64,000 nt of DNA from Ruminococcus sp. (GCA_021199375.1 JAJQIB010000039.1:32086-96085), one strand, 5' to 3'. Counted from the stretch's first letter, positions 39,702-50,732 are shown. Notes: generated by a model from the letters alone, not told the origin. Made by a program: numbers and translations.

Positions 39702-40445
39702 TTACTCGTCAATTTCAACTCTTGACAAGTCTTTAATAACCTCACCTGCAATAATTAAACCTGCAACGGATGGCACAAATGATACACTTCCAGGAATTGA
39801 CTTTCTGTTAGTTTTTTTCTCTGACGAATCAGCTGAATAGATAGAATTTTGATGTGGAGTAATACTTTTTTCTGTCGAATAAATAACCTTAAGATTATCA
39901 ATACCTCGTTTTCTGCACTCTTGTCTAATAACTTTAGCAAGTGGACAAACAGAGGTTTTATAGATATCAGCAACCTCAAACCTCGTAGGATCTAGCTTGT
40001 TACCTGCCCCCATACAGCTAATAATTGGCACATTACTTTTTTTGGCTTTTTCAATTATTTCAAGCTTAGCTGCTACCGTGTCAACAGCATCGACAACATA
40101 TGAATATCTCGAAAAGTCAAATTCACTTGAATTTTCAGGAAGAAAAAAGCATTTATATACGTCTACCTTTGCATCAGGGTTTATATCAAGTATACGTTCT
40201 TTCATAACATCTACTTTATAAAGGCTAATTGTTTTTCTTGTTGCTATGATTTGTCTATTGATATTTGAAGGAGATATTTTATCGTTATCTATTAAAACAA
40301 AAGAACCTATACCACTTCTTGCAAGTGCCTCAACGGTGTATCCTCCTACGCCACCAATACCAAACACTGCTACACAGGAGTCCGAAAGACGTTTAATAGC
40401 TTCACTTCCTAACAACATTTCCGTTCTTGAAAATTGATCATCCAC
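39702..40445 (-). CDS. tcdA: tRNA threonylcarbamoyladenosine dehydratase-like ThiF/E1-family protein
   Basis: FSRTEMLLGSEAIKRL, VFGIGGVGGYTVEALARSGIG, CMGAGNKLDPTRFEV. Confidence 0.9.
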   Translation of the reverse strand: MDDQFSRTEMLLGSEAIKRLSDSCVAVFGIGGVGGYTVEALARSGIGSFVLIDNDKISPSNINRQIIATRKTISLYKVDVMKERILDINPDAKVDVYKCFFLPENSSEFDFSRYSYVVDAVDTVAAKLEIIEKAKKSNVPIISCMGAGNKLDPTRFEVADIYKTSVCPLAKVIRQECRKRGIDNLKVIYSTEKSITPHQNSIYSADSSEKKTNRKSIPGSVSFVPSVAGLIIAGEVIKDLSRVEIDE

Positions 40446-40480
40446 TTTAAATAGCTCCTTATGTATATACTCTATTATAT

Positions 40481-40509
40481 ATTATATACCCTACGGGGGT
40501 ATATTTCAA
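40481..40509 (-). promoter_or_regulatory. promoter with CsoR-type operator in the spacer, upstream of tcdA-csoR-copA
   Basis: Minus strand TTGAAA-N17-TATAAT; CsoR-like ATACCCTACGGGGGTAT at 40486-40502. Confidence 0.8.
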
Positions 40510-40560
40510 GCGTTTTCAGTATAATTTACATCTGATTAATAAAATAAACACAAATTCAAA

Positions 40561-40591
40561 ATAAAAGCCTGTCGAAATAACCTCGGCAGGC
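40561..40591 (-). terminator. terminator after tannase-like gene
   Basis: Minus strand GCCTGCCGAGG...CGACAGGCTTTTAT. Confidence 0.65.
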
Positions 40592-40605
40592 AAATCAAAG
40601 CTAGT

Positions 40606-41982
40606 TTATTTGCAAATACTATCAATCCATTTAAACATTAGATCTAAATCATAATCTCCTGAGTGTGGAACATTCCATGGTGATGAATAATTAACACAGC
40701 AGCCTATTTCTTTGAGCTTTAATGTAAGTATTGCTGAGATCGCAAGTGAAGTATCTCTGTCGCATTCACCGTGTCTAATTCGAAAATACTTTGCGGTAAC
40801 AGCTTTTTCATCGTTAATGTAATACATAGGATTCATCATCTTGATTATTTGTTCGTTTGCTTTTTTACCATTTACAGTGCTGTGAAAGGTACTATATTCA
40901 GTAAAATGAGCATAGTCATTATCTTCATCACCAAAAAGATCGTTTTCTAAATTTCTCATATTAATATCGTCAAACGCAGGAGCATCCTTCATTCTGGTAA
41001 TACTATTTGCATAACCAAAAAAATCTATATCAATTACCTTATTATTTTTTATTTTAATCCAGTTATATTCAAAAAGGTCAATCCCTTTTTCTAAAGCATT
41101 TTGTGCAGAATTGATTATAACCGACTTAATATAGTCCTTAAAGCTACCATCTCCATATTTATCTAAGGTTAAAGACTCACCTTTTTCGTTTTTTAAATCA
41201 AGAGAGTTAATATAATCAGGAAACATTGCACTAAGATCTTTTGAAATATTAATTCTTGAATCTTCTAATTTGCCATCAACAGACACATATTCATCTTTAT
41301 TATCATCAGTTTTTTTATAAAAACCTCTATGATAACTATATATATTGTTAAATTGCCATTCATACGCCATGTCAGCATTATCAAGATTTGTTATGGGGCA
41401 ATAGCAGGACGAAGCGAACACGCTATCGTCTCCATCGGCGGCACCTATCTCATACAGATAATCATCATAATCGGGATGATTTCCTGTTACGCCCATAAGA
41501 CACGAAAGTGCTCCTCCTGCACTTGTACCATTTGTGATTATTTTATTTGTATCTCCTGGAATGCTAGACGAAAAACTGCGCAGGTAACGAACTGCCGCTT
41601 TATAATCGACAATACACGCAGGAGCCTTGCCGTAATTTTTGCCGTTTTTAGTTTTAAGCGTTTTACCACGAATTGATGGCGAAACTACTACATAACCATG
41701 CAAAAGAGCTTGTCTAATTGTATAGCTTTCAGATACCTCTTGAATATAACCTGGAAAGTATCCACCAACCGAATTTGGTATAAAAATTGGTGCATTATTT
41801 ATATTATAACCATTTATGCTTTGCCCATCATAAAAAGATAAAGGGACATAAATATTAAGTCTATGAAAGATATCGTCAATAGGCTTGTCAACAAAGAGTA
41901 TATCTCTGTATTCACGATAATGTATTCTTTTATCGTCCATCTCTACAGCTTTATCAATATAGGAATTTTTATCGAAATTCAT
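40606..41982 (-). CDS. cytoplasmic subtype-B tannase-like alpha/beta hydrolase
   Basis: ITNGTSAGGALSCLMG nucleophile elbow, FRIRHGECDRDTSLAI, NVPHSGDYDLDLMFKWI. Confidence 0.8.
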   Translation of the reverse strand: MNFDKNSYIDKAVEMDDKRIHYREYRDILFVDKPIDDIFHRLNIYVPLSFYDGQSINGYNINNAPIFIPNSVGGYFPGYIQEVSESYTIRQALLHGYVVVSPSIRGKTLKTKNGKNYGKAPACIVDYKAAVRYLRSFSSSIPGDTNKIITNGTSAGGALSCLMGVTGNHPDYDDYLYEIGAADGDDSVFASSCYCPITNLDNADMAYEWQFNNIYSYHRGFYKKTDDNKDEYVSVDGKLEDSRINISKDLSAMFPDYINSLDLKNEKGESLTLDKYGDGSFKDYIKSVIINSAQNALEKGIDLFEYNWIKIKNNKVIDIDFFGYANSITRMKDAPAFDDINMRNLENDLFGDEDNDYAHFTEYSTFHSTVNGKKANEQIIKMMNPMYYINDEKAVTAKYFRIRHGECDRDTSLAISAILTLKLKEIGCCVNYSSPWNVPHSGDYDLDLMFKWIDSICK

Positions 41983-42001
41983 TTTTATTCTCCTCAACTT
42001 C

Positions 42002-42038
42002 AAAAAAAAGCGGATTCTATTCAACTGAAATCCGCTTT
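42002..42038 (-). terminator. clpX terminator
   Basis: Minus strand AAAGCGGATTT...AATCCGCTTTTTTTT. Confidence 0.85.
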
Positions 42039-42045
42039 TATGGTT

Positions 42046-43314
42046 TTATCCTGTTAATCTTTCTGAATTCTCAAAATGAGAAATCTGAGGAGGCTCAATT
42101 CCATTTACTGTTCGCTCATTGATAACAATCTTAGAAATTGTCTTATCAGAAGGAGCATCAAACATTATGTGAGTTAAAGTGTGCTCAACTATTGCACGAA
42201 GACCTCTTGCACCTGTTTTTTGTTCAATAGCCTTTTGAGCGATAGCTTTCATTGCATCATCAGTAACCTCAAAATCAATATTATCAAGCTTAAAAAGCTT
42301 AGTATATTGCTTTAAAAGCGAATTTTTAGGCTCGGTGAGTATGCGACAAAGTGCGTTTTCATCAAGCTCATCAAGTACAGTAATTATAGGAAACCTACCT
42401 ACAAGCTCAGGAACGATTCCGTATTTCACAAGATCATGAGGAACAACCTTTTTCATAACATCATGCTCCTCATCTTGCTTAAATACATTAGCACCGAATC
42501 CCATCGAAGATGAATCAGTTCTCTTTTTGATTACAGCTTCTAATCCTTCAAATGCTCCGCCACATATGAAAAGAATATTCTTAGTATCGATTTGAATGAA
42601 CTCTTGGTGAGGATGCTTTCTTCCGCCCTGAGGAGGCACATTAGATACTGTACCCTCTACGATTTTAAGAAGAGCCTGTTGAACTCCCTCACCGCTTACA
42701 TCACGAGTTATTGATGTGTTTTCAGACTTTCTGGAAATCTTATCAATCTCATCAATATATATAATACCCTTTTCTGCCGCTTCAACATCATAATCAGCTG
42801 CCTGAATAAGTCGAGTAAGAACATTTTCAACATCATCTCCAACATAGCCAGCTTCAGTAAGAGTAGTTGCATCTGCAATTGCAAATGGTACATTTAAAAG
42901 CTTGGCAAGTGTTTGAGCAAGTAATGTTTTGCCTGTGCCTGTCGGACCTAAAAGCAATACGTTACTCTTTTGAATTTCAACATCATCCTGATTTGTATCT
43001 TCAAGAGAAAGTATGCGCTTGTAATGATTATAAACAGCAACTGCAAGTGAGATTTTAGCCTCATCTTGACCTATGATGTACTCATCAAGAACTGCTTTGA
43101 TCTCAACAGGAGTATGCAATACAATACCATCTTTATAATCCTCAATCTCAGAAGATAAATCAACATTTGACTCAGTCGATTGTTGACTCAAAAGATTATA
43201 GCATAAAGTTACACACTCATCACAGATGTGGTTATTATCAGCTGAAAAAATGTATTTTACCTTTGTTTCTGGCTTTCCACAAAAAATACATCTTTTGATA
43301 TCATCATTTGCCAT
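42046..43314 (-). CDS. clpX: ATP-dependent Clp protease ATP-binding subunit ClpX
   Basis: C4 zinc finger CIFCGKPE...[27 protein letters not shown]. Confidence 0.98.
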   Translation of the reverse strand: MANDDIKRCIFCGKPETKVKYIFSADNNHICDECVTLCYNLLSQQSTESNVDLSSEIEDYKDGIVLHTPVEIKAVLDEYIIGQDEAKISLAVAVYNHYKRILSLEDTNQDDVEIQKSNVLLLGPTGTGKTLLAQTLAKLLNVPFAIADATTLTEAGYVGDDVENVLTRLIQAADYDVEAAEKGIIYIDEIDKISRKSENTSITRDVSGEGVQQALLKIVEGTVSNVPPQGGRKHPHQEFIQIDTKNILFICGGAFEGLEAVIKKRTDSSSMGFGANVFKQDEEHDVMKKVVPHDLVKYGIVPELVGRFPIITVLDELDENALCRILTEPKNSLLKQYTKLFKLDNIDFEVTDDAMKAIAQKAIEQKTGARGLRAIVEHTLTHIMFDAPSDKTISKIVINERTVNGIEPPQISHFENSERLTG

Positions 43315-43333
43315 AATTATCAATCCTTACTAT

Positions 43334-43924
43334 CTATCTGTGAGTTATAACCTTATCGATAAGACCATAATCAGCTGCTTCTTGTGCAGACATATAATTA
43401 TCGCGCTCAGTATCGATATTTATTTGTTCTATAGGCTTTCCTGTGTTTTCAGACAAGATTCTATTCATCTTTTCACGAGTTTTAACCATATGATCTGATG
43501 CAATCTTTATATCTGTACACTGACCGGATATACCGTTGCCGCCTATAAGTGGCTGATGGATTAATATTTCACTATTAGGAAGCGAATAGCGCTTGCCCTT
43601 AGCACCGCTTGAAAGCAAAAATGCACCCATAGAAGCTGCCATTCCAATGCAAATTGTAGATACATCACACTTGATATATTGCATTGTATCATAAATAGCC
43701 ATTCCTGAAGTGATCACTCCTCCGGGGCTATCAATGTATAGATCTATATCCTTTTCGGGATCCTGACCTTCAAGATAGAGTAGCTGTGCTATAACAACAC
43801 TCGCAACTGAATCATCGATTTGACCACTAAGCATTATAATTCTATCATTTAGCAGTCTTGAAAAGATATCATAGCTGCGCTCTCCCCTACTCGTCTGTTC
43901 AATAACATAAGGTACTAATGCCAT
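43334..43924 (-). CDS. clpP: ATP-dependent Clp protease proteolytic subunit
   Basis: [27 protein letters not shown]. Confidence 0.98.
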   Translation of the reverse strand: MALVPYVIEQTSRGERSYDIFSRLLNDRIIMLSGQIDDSVASVVIAQLLYLEGQDPEKDIDLYIDSPGGVITSGMAIYDTMQYIKCDVSTICIGMAASMGAFLLSSGAKGKRYSLPNSEILIHQPLIGGNGISGQCTDIKIASDHMVKTREKMNRILSENTGKPIEQINIDTERDNYMSAQEAADYGLIDKVITHR

Positions 43925-44041
43925 AAAATTACCTCCTATTAGGTTTCCTTTCTTAATTCTAATATTAATTTATATTTTTAAAGGTTTAATATCTTTCGCC
44001 CACGCCTGTATAATTCGTGGACGAAAGTAAACCATATCAAA

Positions 44042-45322
44042 TTACTTGATAACAGCAGATTCCTTAACAAGATCTACAGCCTTGCTTACAGCAACATCAA
44101 GCTTCACGCCATCCTCAGGTAAAATAGACTTAACCTGATCTGTCTCCATGTTATACATTTCGGCAATTCTAGTAAATTCAGCGTCAATTTCTTCAGCAGT
44201 AGGCTCGAGATTTTCTTCCTTAACAATCTGCTCAAGAGCAAGTCTTAAATCAACCTGCTTCTTAGCCTGACCCTCATACATTTTCTTAGCATCCTCGAGA
44301 GTCTGACCGGTATACTGAAAATATTGCGAAAGTGTAAGTCCTTGAGGAGCAAGACGCTGTGAAAGCTCTTGAAGCATTTCATTAACACGATTATCATACA
44401 TAACCTGAGGAACCTCGGCTTCCATATTCTCGATAATTGTGTCAAAAAGCTTTCCTTCAACCTCGTTATCAGCAGCCTTTTGTGCTGCCTCCTCCATGCT
44501 CTTTTTAAGATCTGCCTTGTATTCGTCTACTGTATCAAACTCAGTCGAATCCTTAACAAGATCATCATCAAGCAGCGGAACCTCCTTGAACTTAACCTCC
44601 TTGAGCTTAATCTTGAATACAGCAGCTGCACCCTTAAGCTCTTCAACCTGATATTCTTCAGGGAAGGTCACATTGATATCAAAATCCTCACCAGCCTTGT
44701 GACCTACAATCTGATCTTCAAAACCGGGGATGAACTGTCCGCTACCAAGCTCTAGATCAAAGTCCTCTGCTTCTCCGCCTTCAAAAGCAACATCATCCTT
44801 AAATCCCTTGAAATCAATAACAACAGTGTCGCCATTCTGAGCTTCTCTGTCATCGACATTTACAAGACGAGCATTTCTTTCGCAAAGATCGTTAGCTCTT
44901 TTATCAACATCTTCATCAGTTACAGCATTGACAACTTTTTCTACTTCTATTCCCTTGTAGTTAGAAACCTTAACCTCTGGTTTAACAGTAAATGCTGCCT
45001 TAAGAGCGACACCCTCTTCACGGCTAACAGCTGTTACCTCAACATTTGGCTGATCTACAGGCTCAATTTTTGCCTCTTCAACAGCCTCATCTACATACGA
45101 ACCAGCAATAGCATTTACAGCATCCTCATAAAATACAGTTTCTCCATATTCACGCTCAATTAGCTTGCGAGGAGCCTTTCCTTTACGAAAGCCGGGAATA
45201 GAAATCTTTTTTCTTGCCTTTAGATAGGCTTGCTGAACAGCAGCCTCAAAATCCTCAGCAGAAATCTCTACCTCTAGCTCAACCATATTGGTTCCTAAAT
45301 TGTTTACAGCTTTTAAACTCAT
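44042..45322 (-). CDS. tig: trigger factor
   Basis: PGFRKGKAPRKLIEREYG, PPIase domain GDTVVIDFKGF, upstream of clpPX. Confidence 0.97.
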   Translation of the reverse strand: MSLKAVNNLGTNMVELEVEISAEDFEAAVQQAYLKARKKISIPGFRKGKAPRKLIEREYGETVFYEDAVNAIAGSYVDEAVEEAKIEPVDQPNVEVTAVSREEGVALKAAFTVKPEVKVSNYKGIEVEKVVNAVTDEDVDKRANDLCERNARLVNVDDREAQNGDTVVIDFKGFKDDVAFEGGEAEDFDLELGSGQFIPGFEDQIVGHKAGEDFDINVTFPEEYQVEELKGAAAVFKIKLKEVKFKEVPLLDDDLVKDSTEFDTVDEYKADLKKSMEEAAQKAADNEVEGKLFDTIIENMEAEVPQVMYDNRVNEMLQELSQRLAPQGLTLSQYFQYTGQTLEDAKKMYEGQAKKQVDLRLALEQIVKEENLEPTAEEIDAEFTRIAEMYNMETDQVKSILPEDGVKLDVAVSKAVDLVKESAVIK

Positions 45323-45399
45323 TTTTTATTCCTCCATATAAATAAATATGCTTTGATTATTATATCATACTTTTTTATAGATTTCTAGTGTTCAAAACA

Positions 45400-46110
45400 C
45401 TATTCGTCACTTTGCACAAATTTAGTAATGTCTAAAGGGACAAATTGTAAATAATCACTTGAAATAAGATGATAATTAATTCCATCATAGTTTCCTTTAA
45501 ATGCACAAGCGTGACCTTTTTTTCCGTGAATGTGCCCATAGAAGCATTCTTTTATATTATGCTGCCTTAGTACACTCATTATCTCTTCATTAATTCCTGA
45601 AAGATAAATTGGTGGATAATGCAAGAATACAAGAGGTTTAAGACCTTGTTTTTCTGCATCAGTAATGCTTGTTTCAAGACGCATTGCTTCTCTTAAGAGA
45701 ACCTTCTTATCCTCAGTCTCACCATTTTCGCTTATCCAGCCTCTTGTACCACATATTCCATAATTTCCATACTGATAACAGTTATTATGTAAAAAGCTAA
45801 TACTATTAATGTTATTATCTACAAAAAATTTCGTCATTTTTTGTAAACTACTCCACCAATAGTCGTGATTTCCCTTTGACAAAATTTTTTTTCCATTAAG
45901 CCGATCTAAAAATTTAAAGTCTTCAAGAGCATCCTGTAGCTTCATGGCCCAGGAAAAATCACCTGGAATCACTACAGTATCTTCAGGCTTCACTTTGCAT
46001 TGCCAGCTTTCTTCAAGTCGGTTTACATAATTATCCCAGCCTCCAAAAATGTCCATAGGCTTGTCGACTGAAAGAGACAAGTGCAAATCTGCAATTACAA
46101 ACAGTGACAA
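45400..46110 (-). CDS. metallophosphoesterase, TTG start after GGAGG
   Basis: FVIADLHLS, GDFSWAM, SKGNHDYWW, YGHIHG. Confidence 0.88.
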   Translation of the reverse strand: MSLFVIADLHLSLSVDKPMDIFGGWDNYVNRLEESWQCKVKPEDTVVIPGDFSWAMKLQDALEDFKFLDRLNGKKILSKGNHDYWWSSLQKMTKFFVDNNINSISFLHNNCYQYGNYGICGTRGWISENGETEDKKVLLREAMRLETSITDAEKQGLKPLVFLHYPPIYLSGINEEIMSVLRQHNIKECFYGHIHGKKGHACAFKGNYDGINYHLISSDYLQFVPLDITKFVQSDE

Positions 46111-46218
46111 ATGAAAAACCTCCGTTTGTATAAAAGTTTGTGTTATCGTCAATAATACCTACATGACTATGAATGTAATAGTAGTCATGCAACCAAGCTC
46201 AAAAAGGAGTTGAAAAAC

Positions 46219-46380
46219 ATGGATCACATCAACGAAGGTATTCGTTGTAACGTAGAAAACTGCGTTTACAACAAGAACGCTTGTGAATGCACTGCCGGCA
46301 AAATTGACGTGAGCTGCACCTGCTCAAAGCCAGACTGCTGCGACGAAACCGAATGCAAAACCTTTAAGTCAAGAGACTAA
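46219..46380 (+). CDS. DUF1540-like Cys-rich small protein (53 aa, missing from ORF track)
   Basis: MDHINEGIRCNVENCVYNKNACECTAGKIDVSCTCSKPDCCDETECKTFKSRD after AAGGAG RBS; nine Cys. Confidence 0.85.
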   Translation: MDHINEGIRCNVENCVYNKNACECTAGKIDVSCTCSKPDCCDETECKTFKSRD

Positions 46381-46427
46381 TCGTTTCGCAATCGTCCGAC
46401 AAATGTCGGACGTACATATCAATAGAT

Positions 46428-47918
46428 TCAGATGCCTAAGGCTTCAAAAACGTAATCCTTCATTTGATTTTTGTCTATGACCTTTGAAAATCTAACCTGC
46501 TTATCCTTTAATGCAGCAAGCGACTTTGGAACAGCAAGCTTTGAAACATCAGCGAGCTTATCAACAAGTTCAAATTCAGATGCTTCTGTTTCTTCGCCTA
46601 TAGCTGATAAAACAGAGCCTGAGAACTTATACGGACTAGCTGTTGATGCGATTATAGTTTTAGTTGTATCCCCTGTTGCGGATTTATAATCATTATAAAC
46701 CTTAACCGCTACAGCAGTGTGAGTATCACATGTATAGGAATACTTATCATAAATTTCTTTGATTGTCGCTTTAGTTTCCTCATCATTACAAAAGCCTGCA
46801 GAAAATTCATCGAAAATACGTTCCTTAACCTCTTGAGAAACCTCATATCTTCCTTCTTTTGCAAGCTTATCAAACCACTCGTTTATGAGTTTATCATTTT
46901 CATCCGAAAGAATATAGAGCAATCTTTCAAGATTAGAAGAAATGAGAATATCCATTGAAGGTGATATTGTCGCATGAAAATCTCTATTTCTGTCATAAAT
47001 TCCTGTCTTCAAAAAATCTGTGAGGACGTTATTGGAATTTGATGCACAGATAAGCTTATTTACTGGTATACCCATATGCTTAGCATAATAGCCAGCTAAA
47101 ATGTTTCCAAAGTTACCTGTAGGCACGACAATATTAATCTTTTCTCCCAGCTTAATTTCTCCATCATTAACCAATTGAGCATAGCTTGATATATAGTAGA
47201 TGATCTGTGGAGCTAATCTTCCCCAGTTAATGGAGTTGGCAGATGAAAACATCATACCATTTTCATTAAGCTTTGAAGCAATTTCAGAATTTGTAAAAAT
47301 CGATTTAACACCATTTTGTGCATCATCAAAATTGCCCTTAATTGCACATACACCGACGTTATTACCCTCTTGTGTAGTCATCTGACGCTTCTGCATAGCA
47401 GAAACACCATTATCAGGATAGAAAACTAAAATCGAGGTTCCTTCTACATCCTTAAAGCCCTCAAGAGCTGCTTTGCCAGTATCTCCGGACGTTGCAACTA
47501 GTATTACAACCTTTTTGTCAGAGTTTAGCTTTTTAATAGATGTAGTCAGTAAATACGGCAAAATCTGAAGTGCCATATCCTTAAAAGCACATGTGGGACC
47601 ATGCCAAAGCTCAAGCATGTATGTTCCGTCAAACAAATGTGCAAGCTCTGCAATGTTGTCAGTATCAAATGCCTTAGTGTTGTAAGCATTGTCTACACAA
47701 TAAGCAATTTCTGCTTCTGAAAAATCAGTTAAAAATTTGCTGAAAACAAATTTTGCACGTTCACGATAATCAACACCTGCAAGAGCTTTGATATCATTAA
47801 GTGTTATCTTGGGTATTTCATCAGGAACAAACAAGCCACCATCTTTTGAAATACCTTGTGCTATTGCTTGCGCAGATGTAACAGAAACGCTGCTATCTCT
47901 GGTACTCTTATAATTCAT
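46428..47918 (-). CDS. thrC: threonine synthase
   Basis: ELWHGPTCAFKDMALQ PLP site, LVATSGDTGKAAL. Confidence 0.97.
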   Translation of the reverse strand: MNYKSTRDSSVSVTSAQAIAQGISKDGGLFVPDEIPKITLNDIKALAGVDYRERAKFVFSKFLTDFSEAEIAYCVDNAYNTKAFDTDNIAELAHLFDGTYMLELWHGPTCAFKDMALQILPYLLTTSIKKLNSDKKVVILVATSGDTGKAALEGFKDVEGTSILVFYPDNGVSAMQKRQMTTQEGNNVGVCAIKGNFDDAQNGVKSIFTNSEIASKLNENGMMFSSANSINWGRLAPQIIYYISSYAQLVNDGEIKLGEKINIVVPTGNFGNILAGYYAKHMGIPVNKLICASNSNNVLTDFLKTGIYDRNRDFHATISPSMDILISSNLERLLYILSDENDKLINEWFDKLAKEGRYEVSQEVKERIFDEFSAGFCNDEETKATIKEIYDKYSYTCDTHTAVAVKVYNDYKSATGDTTKTIIASTASPYKFSGSVLSAIGEETEASEFELVDKLADVSKLAVPKSLAALKDKQVRFSKVIDKNQMKDYVFEALGI

Positions 47919-47984
47919 AAAACTTCACCCTTTGTGTAAAAACTTCTATAATGAAAATATTCATAAGAATATATTTCACCTAAA

Positions 47985-48377
47985 TTAGCTGCCACTTGCA
48001 TCAAATGCCGAGACATAATACTTAACATGCTTTACCTTGCCGTTTTCAAGCTCAACCACTGCTACATCGAAGCGACCGCAGGCGGGACTATTATTTTTCT
48101 TGTAACGGCTGTAGTAAATTTGCGCTGTTCTAATAATATGCTTGCGCTTAGCTTGAGTCATAGCACGCTCTCCAGATACAAGTGCACCTGTTTTTCGTGT
48201 TTTCACCTCAACAAATGCTAGCTTATTATCCTTACGAGCAATTATGTCAATTTCACCACCCTTAACAGTGAAATTCCTCTCTAAAATCTCGTAACCGTTG
48301 TGCAATAAAAATGCTGCAACAGCATCCTCTCCTATATTGCCGATCTGACGGCTCATGCTTTGTTTACTTTGAGGCAT
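47985..48377 (-). CDS. yraN: YraN/UPF0102 family nuclease-like protein
   Basis: GEDAVAAFLLHNGYEILERNF, GEIDIIARKDNKLAFVEVKTR. Confidence 0.93.
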   Translation of the reverse strand: MPQSKQSMSRQIGNIGEDAVAAFLLHNGYEILERNFTVKGGEIDIIARKDNKLAFVEVKTRKTGALVSGERAMTQAKRKHIIRTAQIYYSRYKKNNSPACGRFDVAVVELENGKVKHVKYYVSAFDASGS

Positions 48378-48987
48378 AATATTTTTTCAAGAAAGACTGC
48401 CTGTGTATTTCACAAGCACCATACTTATCAAGCATTTCATAATGAAGCTTGGTACCATAGCCTTTATGCTTTTCAAATGCATACTGAGGATATTTTTGCG
48501 ACATTTCTTCCATATATCTGTCCCTTGCTACCTTAGCAAGTATAGAAGCCGCTGCGATAGATTGACTTTTTGCATCTCCTTTGATCACAGATTCAACTCT
48601 GAAATTTACTTCAGGAGTCTTGTTGCCGTCAGCTAGTACAATATCTGGAACAACATTTAAATCCTCGACTGCCCTTTTCATAGCTAGCATTGCACAGTTT
48701 AATATGTTAAGCTCCTCAATCTCAGCAACAGTTGATGTCTTTATCGACCAATAAAGAGCTTTTTCCTTTATTTCATCAAAGAGTGCATCACGCTTTTTGG
48801 CTGACAGCTTTTTGCTATCGTTTATTCCATCTATCACAGTATCTGGAGTAAAAATAACAGCTGCCGCAAAAACATCTCCTGCAAGAGGACCTCTGCCCGC
48901 TTCATCTGTTCCGCAAAGCAATGGATAATCAGAGTAGTACTCAAGATCAAAATCATGCAACGCAGAGATAGTATCTATATTAGTCAT
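48364..48987 (-). CDS. rnhB: ribonuclease HII
   Basis: GTDEAGRGPLAGDV, DSKKLSAKKR, HKGYGTKLH. Confidence 0.96.
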   Translation of the reverse strand: MTNIDTISALHDFDLEYYSDYPLLCGTDEAGRGPLAGDVFAAAVIFTPDTVIDGINDSKKLSAKKRDALFDEIKEKALYWSIKTSTVAEIEELNILNCAMLAMKRAVEDLNVVPDIVLADGNKTPEVNFRVESVIKGDAKSQSIAAASILAKVARDRYMEEMSQKYPQYAFEKHKGYGTKLHYEMLDKYGACEIHRQSFLKKYYASK

Positions 48988-49874
48988 ATTGGCTTCTCCA
49001 AAGAAATTCTTCCGAGCTTTCCAGCTCTAAACTCATCTAAAACTGTATCTGCAGCTCTTTGGGTGTTGATTTCACCGCCTGAAATCAAAAATCCTCGTTT
49101 CTTTCCGATTCTTTCAAGTAGTTCAAATCCTCTAACACAGCCTGAGAGCTGATCTTCATTTTTAGGTAAATCCTCAATAGAAATACCATACCGTGTGATT
49201 AAATTATCAGGATATTCCTTTTCCATTATTTCGAGGAATCTGCAGGCTAAATATTCCGTGTCAAGAACCGTATCCTTTACGGCGCCTGTAAACGCAAGAC
49301 GTTCTCCTACATCCTTATCTTCAAATTTAGGCCATAAAACCCCCGGCATATCTAAGAGCTCGGTATTGTCATCAAGAGTTACCCATTGTTTACCTCTTGT
49401 TACGCCCGGCCTATCCTCAACCTTTGCACGTTTAGATCCCGCAAGTCTGTTTATAAGTGAAGACTTTCCCACATTAGGTATACCAACAATCATAAGTCTA
49501 ACAGGTCTTCCATGCATGCCCTTTTCATTCCATATACGAACCTGATCCTTCATGAGTTCACTAAGTGCTGATTTAAATTTGTTTATATTTTTGCCGCTTC
49601 TACAATCTGTAGCTACGGAAATGACCCCCTGCTTCTTATAGAAATCAATCCATTGTGAGGTAACAGCTTCGTCAGCTGAATCAGATTTATTAAGCAACAA
49701 AATTCTTGGCTTAGCACCTACAAGACGATCCATTTCTGGATTTCGACTTGAATATGGGATGCGAGCATCAGTGATTTCAACAACAGCATCTACAAGCTTA
49801 AGATTAGACTGCATAATGCGTCTCGTCTTTGCCATATGTCCGGGAAACCATTGTACCTGTGTATTTTCGCTCAC
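48984..49874 (-). CDS. rbgA: ribosome biogenesis GTPase YlqF/RbgA
   Basis: WFPGHMAKTRR, GIPNVGKSSLIN, circularly permuted G motifs. Confidence 0.96.
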   Translation of the reverse strand: MSENTQVQWFPGHMAKTRRIMQSNLKLVDAVVEITDARIPYSSRNPEMDRLVGAKPRILLLNKSDSADEAVTSQWIDFYKKQGVISVATDCRSGKNINKFKSALSELMKDQVRIWNEKGMHGRPVRLMIVGIPNVGKSSLINRLAGSKRAKVEDRPGVTRGKQWVTLDDNTELLDMPGVLWPKFEDKDVGERLAFTGAVKDTVLDTEYLACRFLEIMEKEYPDNLITRYGISIEDLPKNEDQLSGCVRGFELLERIGKKRGFLISGGEINTQRAADTVLDEFRAGKLGRISLEKPI

Positions 49875-49905
49875 ATTATACCTCTTTTCGTATAAGCTTT
49901 TCTTA

Positions 49906-50520
49906 TTAGCTTAGCATTTCAAATGTATCAAATGGGTAAAACCTAAGAACAGCCTTGCCGAGAACATCATCTACATCTATAAAACCAACATAGGCATCTC
50001 TGCTGTCTCTTGAGCCATTTCTATTATCTCCCATTGCAAAGATACATCCCTCTGGAACATTATATTCAAACTGTGTATCTGAAATCTGATAAGTTGTATC
50101 AAATGATGGAAGGATTTCCATCTCCTCGCCAAGATAGCTTTCATCAATAACTTCGCCATTTACTGTGACGGTGTTTTCGGCATAATCTATGATTATATTG
50201 TCACCCTCAACGCCGATACATCTTTTGATAATTGTCTTGTTGAGTCCTGGACTATTAGCAACTATTATATCTCCACGCTGGGGAGAATAATTAAAGTGTG
50301 TTAGAACAAGTCGCTGGCTATTCTCAAGAGTAGGTAGCATTGATGTTCCGTCCACAACTACTGTTCTAAAAAGAAAAATGAAAACCAGCAACACTAAAAA
50401 GATTGCAAAAACAAATGATTCAATCCAGTCAAGTATCTCATCTAGAGCGGATGACTTTTGCTGTGGTTTATTGATTTCTTTGTCTTTAGCCTTTATCGTT
50501 TCGTTATTTTCTTTGCTCAT
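49906..50520 (-). CDS. lepB: signal peptidase I
   Basis: DGTSMLPTL, KRCIGVEGD, MGDNRNGSRDSR. Confidence 0.96.
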   Translation of the reverse strand: MSKENNETIKAKDKEINKPQQKSSALDEILDWIESFVFAIFLVLLVFIFLFRTVVVDGTSMLPTLENSQRLVLTHFNYSPQRGDIIVANSPGLNKTIIKRCIGVEGDNIIIDYAENTVTVNGEVIDESYLGEEMEILPSFDTTYQISDTQFEYNVPEGCIFAMGDNRNGSRDSRDAYVGFIDVDDVLGKAVLRFYPFDTFEMLS

Positions 50521-50686
50521 GATTTATATTGCCTCTTTTTTACATATGAAATAACTAAATACTCAAATCCATCCGGAATCATACTATTCTATTATAGCAA
50601 ATTACAGACAAAATTGCAAGTGATTTTTTAGGATTTTAATTCGATTTTTTGCTATTCATGAAAATTTTACTTTTATATAAGACCAT

Positions 50687-50726
50687 AAAAAACGAAAGAG
50701 AGACTTATATCAAAGCCTCTCTTTCG
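50687..50726 (-). terminator. rplS terminator
   Basis: CGAAAGAGAG...CTCTCTTTCG then T-run on minus strand. Confidence 0.85.
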
Positions 50727-50732
50727 AAATTT

